A DNA stretch of 64,000 nt from Galeopsis tetrahit. Taxonomy: Eukaryota; Streptophyta; Magnoliopsida; Lamiales; Lamiaceae. This document shows, one piece after another, positions 44,506-52,760 of this stretch (positions are counted from its first letter, which is position 1; each line of letters opens with the position of its first letter). The translations under genes were made by a program, and so were the position numbers. The notes below the pieces were generated by a model. That model was not told where the DNA came from and searched no databases. It saw only the letters and a list, made by a program, of their open reading frames with translations. The stretch lies in the NCBI GenBank assembly GCA_963675135.1, contig OY776120.1, positions 23,960,001 to 24,024,000 of the forward strand, written 5' to 3'.

Positions 44506-44864
44506 TTAGATAGGTTTAGGTACCCTTTGAGTTTTGGGTCCTGAGAGGTTAGCTGTACCTTTTGGAACCCAAACTTGCCTAATTACCCTGATTGATTCAA
44601 GGTGGCTAAGTTGTTTTCCTTGTGCATACACTGTCTTTCCCTTAAATGCCTTGGGGAAAGTATGTGTGAATGTGTTAACTCTGTAAGTTTCAGGGGAGTT
44701 GTCAATTCTCCTGAACTTATGAGCTCTTTGTGCAGCTTGATGAAATCTTTGATGAAAGACATTCCTATGACCATTACCCTTTGGCATGAAGGGTTTTGGT
44801 TGTCTCATTTTATTCTGCCTTTGAGGATAGTTGTCCTTAGGTCTATCCAGCTGAGGTTTTCTCA
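44506..44864 (-). pseudogene. Copia C gag, C-terminal fragment (unit 2)
   Basis: Only the last 120 or so codons of gag remain (from RKPQLDRPKDNYPQ to VPKPI and TAA). The upstream part is lost at a breakpoint at 44864/44865, next to sequence that looks like repair filler. Confidence 0.85.
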
Positions 44865-44940
44865 TTTTACACAATTTTATTCTGCCTTTAAGAATTTTTT
44901 ATTCTTATTTTACACAATTTATAAATTTTAATGATATTTT
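44865..44940. other. Duplication breakpoint with templated filler
   Basis: Directly after the gag break, the 16-base string ATTTTATTCTGCCTTT (44874-44889) repeats one found about 67 bases upstream at 44807-44822. ATTTTACACAATTT also occurs twice. Such short templated copies are typical of error-prone end joining. Confidence 0.55.
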
Positions 44941-44984
44941 TAATTTTTAATGAGATATTTAATTTTTTAATTATTAATTCTTAA

Positions 44985-45165
44985 TTTTCAAACTTAAAGG
45001 ACGTAAATTGGACTATTTGACCGGAATTCCAATTTTCCGACGAAAAGGACATAAATTGGACTTAAAAGGATATAAATTGGACACTTTAGGACGTAAATTG
45101 AAAAAGTGAAAACTTAAAGGATATAAACTGGATTACACCTAAGTTACAGGACGTAAAATGAAATT
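44985..45165. repeat. Short repeats of GGACGTAAATTGGA type
   Basis: Variants of GGA(C/T)(G/A)TAAATTGGA recur about six times in 180 bases. This resembles the word-repeats in termini of plant MULE-like elements. I see no matching opposite end. Confidence 0.45.
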
Positions 45166-45170
45166 TTCTC

Positions 45171-45384
45171 ATTGAAATTTCAATAATAAAAAAAAGAAAT
45201 TAAAGTCTATTGTTTAGTTTATATAAATATGAATCATATAAATATGAATGTCATGGGTGTCACATTCTCTTTCTCTTTGCACTTTTTGATTTGAGAGGAA
45301 AAATAAAAAAATTCACAAATCTTCTGGTTTAAATGAATACGTCTTCAATTAGAGATTATTTTTTGCACAAATATAAATTAATAT
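45171..45384. repeat. Direct repeat, copy 1 (paralogue of 46472-46677)
   Basis: Aligned by eye with 46472-46677: shared landmarks are TGAATGTCATGGGTGTCAC, GCACTTTTTGATTTGA and TTCACAAATCTTCTGGTTTA. This copy ends in AATATAAATTAATAT without the SINE found in copy 2, and so serves as an empty site. Confidence 0.7.
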
Positions 45385-45985
45385 AGTTAAAATATGATTT
45401 AAAAATAGAAATAAATTCATTAAAAAAAATGGCTTGGAGAAAAGAAAGAAAAATATTGTACGTGAAATGAAGATTGAGAAAATAGAGAAATAGTAAGAAA
45501 AAACAATGGATCCATGAGATAAGAAGTAGAAACGGTCTATTATAACCGATTAAATTTAACAAAAAATTTATAGAAATGCGGTTACAAAAATTAAATTAAA
45601 TAGAAAATAAAATCAAAGCAATTCAGAATTTCAAAATAGAGAAAGTAACCGAAGAAAGAGAGAGAGAGAGGAGATTTTTTTTTTTTTTTTTTAAATAACT
45701 GTAGAAAAAAGGAAACAGAGGAAGAGGAAATAACTGAAACAATTATTTAAAAAAATACGGAAAAGAGGAGAGAGATGGGAAAGAGAACTAAAAAAAATAA
45801 AGGTAAGTTCTAAGAAAATTAGAAAATTAAGAAGAAAGAAATGCAAGATGAAAGAGATAAAAGATTTAGAAATAGTAATTAAGGGTAGATGAGGGAGGAA
45901 GTAAAATAATTATTTAAAAAAAATATAAGAAAAAAATTGTCGAGAGAGAAAAATGAAAAAAAAAAATTGAAGAAAAATTTAAAAG

Positions 45986-46168
45986 AAAGGTTATGAATGT
46001 GAAAGCTACAATTTTAAACTAAACTTAAAAGAAAAAAAAAATTGGGTTGTATTCTAAATGTGTATTAAAAAAAATAAACAATCAAATGACTTAAATATTA
46101 AACCAAAAAAAAATATTGATGTTATCTTGAGAGAATAACAGTTCTGTCAACATGTTACGACAATTGAA
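45986..46168. repeat. Paralogue of the duplicated flank lacking both insertions
   Basis: The sequence matches 26812-26868 joined directly to 27889-28008, without the MULE-like element between. It continues past CAATTGAA into sequence unlike Copia C. It represents a related locus before, or without, those two insertions. Confidence 0.65.
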
Positions 46169-46471
46169 AGAATATTAAAAAATTATTAAATTTTAATATG
46201 TCAGATCAAAATCAAGAGAATATCAAAAGAAGATATAAACATATACCAATTTGAAAAAAAAAAAAAATACAATTTCCAAATCTGAAAATACTCGAGAATA
46301 AGAACTTTATCTTTAAGTATTACTGGCTTAAGAATGCAATTAAACTTACGTCATCTCATGTTTCTTTCATATTTTGCACAGAAAAAAAAAATCACAATTT
46401 TTAACTATTACCATCATCAATCCATGATTCCCCCATATATACAAAACTTTTTTATTCAACACAAAACATAA

Positions 46472-46677
46472 ATTGAAATTACAATAATAAAAAAAAAATT
46501 AAAGACTATTGTTTAGTTTATATGAATATGAATGTCATGGGTGTCACCGTGTCACCTTCTCTTTTTTTTTGCACTTTTTGATTTGAAAGGAAAAATAAAA
46601 AAAATTCACAAATCTTCTGGTTTAAATGAACACGTCTTCAATTAGAGATTATTTCCTGCACAAGTATAAATCAATAT
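46472..46677. repeat. Direct repeat, copy 2
   Basis: Pairs with 45171-45384; its last 16 bases form the left target duplication of the adjacent SINE. Confidence 0.7.
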
Positions 46678-46823
46678 GACAAAGTGGGATAGCTCAAGTG
46701 GTTAGAGCACCACTACCTAGGCCTTAGGTCCTGGGTTCGAGTCATGGGGAGGAGAAAAAAGGGGTTCGAGTCATGAAGAGGGGAAAAAAGGATGGGTATT
46801 TAACTTCCATAAAAAAAAAAAAA
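46678..46823 (+). mobile_element. tRNA-derived SINE (146 bp) with 16-bp target duplication
   Basis: The head carries a Pol III A box (TAGCTCAAGTGGTTAGAGC) and a B box (GGGTTCGAGTC) in a tRNA-like layout. A short body follows that duplicates the B-box end (GGGTTCGAGTCATG twice), then an A-rich tail. AAGTATAAATCAATAT flanks it on both sides (46662-46677 and 46824-46839). The paralogue ending at 45384 lacks it. It is not a tRNA gene: the acceptor stem and the second half do not fold as a tRNA. Confidence 0.85.
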
Positions 46824-46839
46824 AAGTATAAATCAATAT

Positions 46840-47933
46840 AAAGAGAACTAAAAAAAATGTAAAGAAAATTAATGCGAGATGAGGGAGGAAGTAAGAAAAT
46901 TGTAAGATGAGGGTAGATGAGGGAGGAAGTAAAACAATTATTTTAAAAAAATATAAGAGAAAAATGTATAAAGAGTAAATAAATCAATTATTATTTAAAA
47001 AAAAAAGAAAAGAAAAAAACTGTCGAGAGAGAAAAATGAAAAAAAAAATTGAAGAAAAGTTTAAAAGAAAATAATTGAAAATGAGAGAAAAAATTAAGGA
47101 AATTTAAAAAAAATAAATTTTAATGAGAGAGGAAGAGGAAAGAAGTAAAACAATTATTTAAAAAAATTATAAAAAAAAATGTATAAAAAATAAAGAAATC
47201 AATTACTCCTTATTTGAAAAAAGAAATAAAACTAAAAAAAAATTGAAGAAAAGTTTAAAAGAAAATAATTGAAAAATGGGAGAAAAAATTAAGGAAATCT
47301 TTACAATGTATATTTCACTGTTTTTTTTGTATCCTACGTGGCTTTCTCTCCTCTTTTTATTTTGAAATTTGCATTTCTGTGAGTCGGTTTTTTTTATAGT
47401 TTTTTTTTTCTTTTGCAGATTTTTATTTAAATGCTTTTGACAGTTTTTTTTTTTAAATTCTGCATTCCTATTATTTTGTATTTTTCTATTTATTTTTTTG
47501 TAACCGTTTTAATTTTAGATAAGAATCTGTATATTCCTAATATTCCTCACTTTTATTCAGTCTAATTGAAAAATGAGAGAAAAAATTAAGGAAATTTTAA
47601 AATATAAATTTTAATGAGAGAGGAAGAGGAGAGAAGTAAAATCATTATTTAAAAAAGAATATTAAAAAAATGTATAAATAATAAAGAAATTAATTATTAT
47701 TTAAAAAGAAAAAAAGAAAAAAAATTGTCTAAAAAAAAAGGGAAAGGGAGAGAGGGGGTTGAACAAACAGTAAAAGAAAAGAGAAAAAAGGGGGAGAGAG
47801 AGAGAAAAAAAAAAAAGAGAAATTCTAAGAAAATTAGAAAAATGGAAAAACATAATTCTGAGAAGCCACGTAAGAAAAAAAAAATTATAAATAGTAATTA
47901 AGGGTAAATATATTTAGAATAAATTATGCATTC
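46840..47933. other. Purine/AT-rich low-complexity DNA
   Basis: Repeated GAAAA, GAGAGA and ATTATTTAAAAAA stretches recur with partial similarity to 26.3-26.6 kb. No gene, RNA gene or element boundary is visible. Confidence 0.6.
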
Positions 47934-47938
47934 CTTCT

Positions 47939-48634
47939 TGATGTGCCAAAAATTGCACGAGAGGATTGAATATCCTCCGAGTTGGATATGTGATTTCCCG
48001 AACGCGTAGGAGCAGCCCAAATATCCTCCGAGGGGGGTCCGGCGCGGATACTCCGATGCCTAAGTCAGTATAAGGCTTCTCAGTATATCACAAGGATCTC
48101 GAGATCCTTGGTTTATCAAATCAGGCTCTCCAATAATATTAAGAATATGTTTTGTATGGAGTATATTAAGTTTTGTAACAAGTAAGAGAATCTAACCTGA
48201 AAACATCCTTTGAATTACCTATTTATAGGAAATTCCCCTCAAAGGGAAGTTATGGCTTCCTTCCATTTCGAAGGTACCCCTTGGACCCAGCTCAGCTGTG
48301 TTGACAAAGTCACTCTCTCTCTCTCTCTCTCTCTCTCCTGAAGAACCGGGATCTCCCCCTTTAGTGGATCTCATCTCCTAAGATGATGGAGGAAGAAGTC
48401 TTCCTCCAATCACTCCTGGACCAATTCGTGTGGGTTCTCCTATAATCTCGGCTTGCCAAGTCATACCAAGTCTGAGTCTTTCTGTCGTTTCTCTCGGGGC
48501 AGAGCTCCCTCCGGAAGGACCTCCAGAAGAGAATCTGTATCTAGAGCATATTATTTAATCCCATGTCTCCTCCTCTACCGTATCCTCAATACACGTGTCG
48601 ACTTCTCATTTGATGACATTTTTAGGCCGCATCA
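47939..48634 (-). repeat. 3' LTR of element D
   Basis: The sense strand runs TGATGCGGCC... to ...GGCACATCA. The TATA box CTATAAATAG (reverse strand, about 48218-48229) is intact. Relative to the 5' LTR it lacks about 42 bases near 48023. It contains a (CT)n run at about 48314-48338. Confidence 0.92.
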
Positions 48635-48681
48635 TCTACTCCCCCTACTCTCGTAAAAGGAGTATATCTTTTGTGAGAGTA
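48635..48681 (-). promoter_or_regulatory. Polypurine tract and conserved hairpin of element D
   Basis: The sense strand has GTAGGGGGAGTAGA directly before the 3' LTR. Just upstream, TACTCTCGTAAAAG (48646-48659) and CTTTTGTGAGAGTA (48668-48681) can pair over 12 of 14 positions around an 8-base loop. Element E has the same arms at 62785-62798 and 62807-62820 with a different loop. Confidence 0.7.
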
Positions 48682-49090
48682 GAAGCTTCAAGTGAGTTTA
48701 GCACAGAGACATTTCTGGAGAGACATGTGTGATTCTAGCTCTGGAGAGAAATTTCGAAAATATTTTCTTCCACAAATTCTCCCGCCTCCAGCTCTGAAGA
48801 CGTTTCGGCTTCCGTGCCCGGGTCCCACGCAGTCGCCTTTTTCTCTCTCTGACTATTTTCCCGAGGAAAACCTCGATTTCCCCCTTTTCCCATTTACTTC
48901 ACGCAACCTTTTCTTCTCTTTTCTCCTTTTTCGAATTTTCCTTTCTCAAAAATCCCTTTGCGTTGTTCACTGCTCTTCACGGGCGTTCTCCGTCCTGAGT
49001 TTACCGTCGCCGGTCGCCTTACCTGCCCTCGTAATTCTCTCTTCAAGGTAACCTAACTATCCTCTCTCTTTTATTATCACTATTTAGTCA

Positions 49091-51239
49091 ATGTCTTGTC
49101 CGTTCTCCCCGCCTGAGGTTCTTAGTCAAAACTCTTCTGAGTCTACTCCATTTCCAATGGGAAGCCAAGAAAATAGAATTTCCACTTCTTCTGTAATCGA
49201 TAATACTCACCTAGCCAGCCTGATCCAAGCCTACGCTTTTCCGCCGGAATACACTTTTCGAATTCCTCGCTCAACTGAATGCCCTGATCTCCCCGAACCC
49301 CGAACTCTAGCTTTTTTCGAAGCTCAACTTAGGGCAGGTCTCCGATTTCCGGTTCACCCTTATTTGGCTTCCATATCTACCTGCACACAGATCCCTCTTA
49401 ATCAGTTCACTCCAAATGCTATCCGTACCATGATAGGATTTTTCATTTTGGTGAAAGGGAATGGCGGTGAGCCTTCTGCTGAACTGTTTATGAGCCAACA
49501 TTCTTGCAAATTAACCGACGGCTTCTTCTATGCTTGTGGAAGGAGATCTCGTGTTTGCAAGTTCCTGAAAACACTCCATGAAGAAGAGTCATCCTGGAGG
49601 GATTACTATTTTTTCGTTACTAGCCCCACGGATTGGCCATTTCCCCACGAAAAATGGATATTCCATAATCCGGGAGTACCTCCTCCTCCTCTGAGGGCTT
49701 ATTCTGTTTCGAACCACACTGTCATGACTAATCTCAATACCCATATCAGTTTACACGACTATTTTGATGTTGTTGGTATCTGCAAAAATCCCCGCATCCT
49801 CTCCCACTTTGGCTTCTGTTCTCAAGATTTCCCTTTAGAACCTCGAGATGGTAAAAAATCTCTTGTTTTTGTATTTCGTTTCTTGTATGTGGTTATTTTT
49901 CTGAGTTCTGAAAATCCCCTTGGTTATTTGCAGCAATGAGTTGGTTAACTCACATCTCGCGGGATGCCCCGACTCTTGGAATAGTGAAGACTCCTTCGTT
50001 GGCAGCTCCGGAAGATCTCCCAAAAGCTCCTCAGTCTCCTGCTTTAGAAAGCTCAATAAAGACTCCGGCTCCAGAGAGTCCTTCCAAGGTTCCTCCTCTT
50101 CCCAGCTCTTCGACCCAAGTCCCGGGTTCTATTGCCAGGAGGACTCGCTCAGCCACTAATGCCTTCTTTTCTGACTGTGGCACTTCTAAGAAGAAGAAGG
50201 GAAAAACTGCTCGAGCTCTTGCTGAGAAAGAAGTTTCCCCCTCTGCTGCGTATTAACCTCTCCGGCGCCTTATCAACCTATGTCCTCCTCCTGCCAACAT
50301 TGAGCTCTCCGACAAGCCCCTCCCTGAAGATCAACTGCTTCGTGGTGCTCATCTTTTTTCAGAGGTATTTTCCATTACCTTCCTGGTTTGTACCTTCTCT
50401 ATATCTTAAACATTGTTCCTTTTCTTCATGTAGTTCGACCTTGTCTACACTAAGATATTTGATCAAGGTGTTGAGATGGTTGCTGAGATTGAACTCCTTC
50501 GAGCTGAGGCATCCTCTCTTCAGTCGACTCTCAAGGGTATCACCGCGGAAAAGGACAAAGCTCACAAACGAGCTCAAGCTCTGGCTGAGGAGTTGCCTCT
50601 TCTACGGGCTCAAAGCAGGATGCAACTAGGATCAAGCATCTGGAAGAGGAGGTGGAAATGATGAGAATAGAGATGAGAAGGATGGAGCATGAACTACCAG
50701 ACATTGGAGTGCAAGCCTGCATCAAATCTCTGTTCACTTCTTCCTTGGGTCAAGAATTTTTGGAGACCCTTCACACTGAGTGGTTGTCCAGCTTTCTAAA
50801 GAGTTCGAGCTTCCTATGTGCCATGGGGCCACATATTCCTCATTTCATCGACCATGGCTTCAACAATGCTGTGTCCGAACATTCAGCCCCGGGATTCGAT
50901 GGGACCTACTCTCGTGCTTTTCGTCTGGACCAGCTCGCTACTCCTCCTAAATTCTTAGGGGATCCTAAGGAGAGCCCCGATAGTCCTTGGTGGCTACTTG
51001 GAATGGGTCAGGCCATTGCCAAGTTGCAAGCTGCCAAGGTGGGTATGGCTGAGCTAAAGCCTTTGGAGAAGTTGGTAACGGGCGCTGAGGATACCTTGAG
51101 AGGTGAAGAGGACCCAGAGGAGGGTGGAGGATCTAGCAACCATGCTGTTGTGGAGGATGCCATTGCCGGAGCCGTGGTCGAGGGAGTTGAGGTCGAAGGA
51201 GCTGTTACTGAGGGGGCTGCTGTTGAAAAAGCAGTTTAA
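49091..51239 (+). pseudogene. Antisense gene of element D (Transposase_28-like), three exons, two lesions
   Basis: The gene runs opposite to gag-pol. Exon 1 (49091-49850, MSCPFSPPEVLSQNSS) encodes a domain with motifs FFEAQLRAGLRFPVHPYL, RTMIGFFILVKGNGG, KWIFHNPGV and GICKNPRILSHFGF. It matches what I recall as PF04195 (putative gypsy type transposon). A GT...AG intron at 49851-49933 joins in phase to exon 2 (49934-50364), which is Ser/Pro/Lys-rich with a basic KKKKGK cluster. A second intron (50365-50433) joins in phase to a coiled-coil-like exon 3. Lesions are an in-frame TAA at 50254-50256 and a frameshift near 50610. The shifted frame then runs to a TAA at 51237-51239 through a Glu/Val/Gly-rich tail. 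Antisense ORFs are known in Tat elements such as Retand and Grande; the function is unknown. Confidence 0.8.
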
Positions 51240-51638
51240 ATTTCATAATTTCATGATCGTAACAAACAATTTACCTTTCTTTTGTTTTGCTACACTCTTT
51301 TAATTTCTGCTCGTAATACTTGCTTTCTCATACTCTGTAGGGGACCCCACACTCATGGATATGTGGGGGCTTTTTGTAGTAGTCGTGTTAGCTCCATATT
51401 GCTTGTTTATTGGCGTGCTTTTTCTTTTCTGCTTGCATGAATAACCTGTAAGACCAGTAAAGAATATGTTGGAGGTATGCTCTTCTTCTCCCCCCCTTTA
51501 TCGGTCTTGCAGGTTATACCACAATCGTCTCTTGGTTGCATAACCTTCCGGTTTCAGGTGGTTTGAGGAGGTTTTCCTTGATTTATTTGTCCCTCGCTTT
51601 AAAAGGTCTTGGATCATAAAACTTATCTTTTCATTAAC
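51240..51638. other. Non-coding interval after the antisense gene
   Basis: No gene is seen. It probably holds the 3' end of the antisense transcript and the untranslated region of the element. Confidence 0.5.
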
Positions 51639-52450
51639 TAACCTTTGTGGTTCTCAAGTATGGGGAAGGCTCTCTAGAGCACCTTGGCCTCTAGGCCTCT
51701 GAGTGTCTCTCACTCTTACTCTTAAAAGATAAAATCTTCTTGTTTCATTGTTTAACCCTTTTGGGTCTCAAATATGGTGAGGGCTCTCTGGAGCACCTCG
51801 GCCTCTAGGCCTCTGAGTGTCTCTCACTCTTTTCCTTAAAAGATTTTAATTCATAAAATCTTCTCATTTCATTGGTTAACCCTTTTGGGTCTCAAATATG
51901 GCGAGGGCTCTCTGGAGCGCCTCGGCCTCTAGGCCTCTGAGTGTCTCTCACTCTTGTCTTTAAAAGATTTTAATTCATAAATTCTTCTAATTTCATTGAT
52001 TAACCCTTTTGGGTCTCAAATATGGTGAGGGCTCTCTGGAGCGCCTCGACCTCTAGGCCTCTGAGTGTCTCTCACTCCTGTCTTTAAAAGATTTTAATTC
52101 ATAAAATCTTCTCATTTCATTGATTAACCCTTTTGGGTCTCAAATATGGTGAGGGCTCTCTGGAGCGCCTCGGCCTCTAGGCCTCTGAGTGTCTCTCACT
52201 CTTGTCTTTAAAAGATTTTAATTCATAAAATCTTCTCATTTCATTGATTAACCCTTTTGGGTCTCAAATATGGTGAGGGCTCTCTGGAGCGCCTCGGCCT
52301 CTAGGCCTCTGAGTGTCTCTCACTCTTGTCTTTAAAAGATTTTAATTCATAAAATCTTCTCATTTCATTGATTAACCCTTTTGGGTCTCAAATATGGTGA
52401 GGGCTCTCTGGAGCGCCTCGGCCTCTAGGCCTCTGAGTGTCTCTCACTCT
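51639..52450. repeat. 124-bp tandem repeat, about seven copies, in Tat 3' region
   Basis: Unit starts (TAACC...) fall at 51639, 51753, 51877, 52001, 52125, 52249 and 52373. The period is exactly 124 bases except for the first, shorter unit (114). Each unit carries GGGCTCTCTGGAGC and GGCCTCTAGGCCTCTGAGTG. Units 4-7 are nearly uniform, the left-hand ones more divergent. Such arrays in the 3' untranslated region of Tat elements are a documented source of satellite DNA. Confidence 0.95.
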
Positions 52451-52760
52451 TCGCAATTTTTATATTCATACATCGTATACTCAAAATATGAGAAAGATAA
52501 TCAAGACACGATAATTCTGTATAAAATCTTCTTCAAAAGGGGATAAAACTTCATTGATTTATTGTCAGTTTTAAACATAGGCCATAGATAACCTATGTCG
52601 GTCTCATTAAAAACCTCTTTACGGAAAAACCCCAAAGGGAAAACCCGTAAAGAGGGAAAAAGAGCTCCGGTGAAGCCACTAAATACATTAAGCAAAATAC
52701 GAATTGATGCAAAAATCACAAAACAAAAATCACCAAGGGTCTCAAGACCTTACACTTTCT

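Larger units (their letters stand above)
35368..44864. repeat. Tandem duplication, unit 2 (9.5 kb, truncated)
   Basis: This is the second copy of the LTR-flank-Copia C unit. It breaks off inside gag at 44864, where unit 1 continues at 33121. The remaining 5' part of gag, the primer site and a third LTR, expected from the duplication model, are missing. Confidence 0.9.

Noticed and set aside
23627..44864. Two independent Copia insertions into duplicated flanks
   Set aside because: Both copies share the same 3' truncation point, frameshift and catalytic substitution, and the same flanking Stowaway and MULE-like insertions. Segmental duplication is far more economical.
46678..46760. Possible tRNA gene
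   Set aside because: A and B boxes are present, but the acceptor stem does not close, an A-rich tail follows, and a 16-bp target duplication surrounds the unit. It is a SINE.
45640..47930. Host gene or regulatory region in the purine-rich stretch
   Set aside because: No frame above noise, no splice-bounded exons and no known motif; the sequence is low-complexity GAAA/GAGA.
51639..52450. CRISPR-like array
   Set aside because: Units are directly adjacent and similar over their full 124 bases with no unique spacers, in a plant retroelement. It is a plain tandem repeat.
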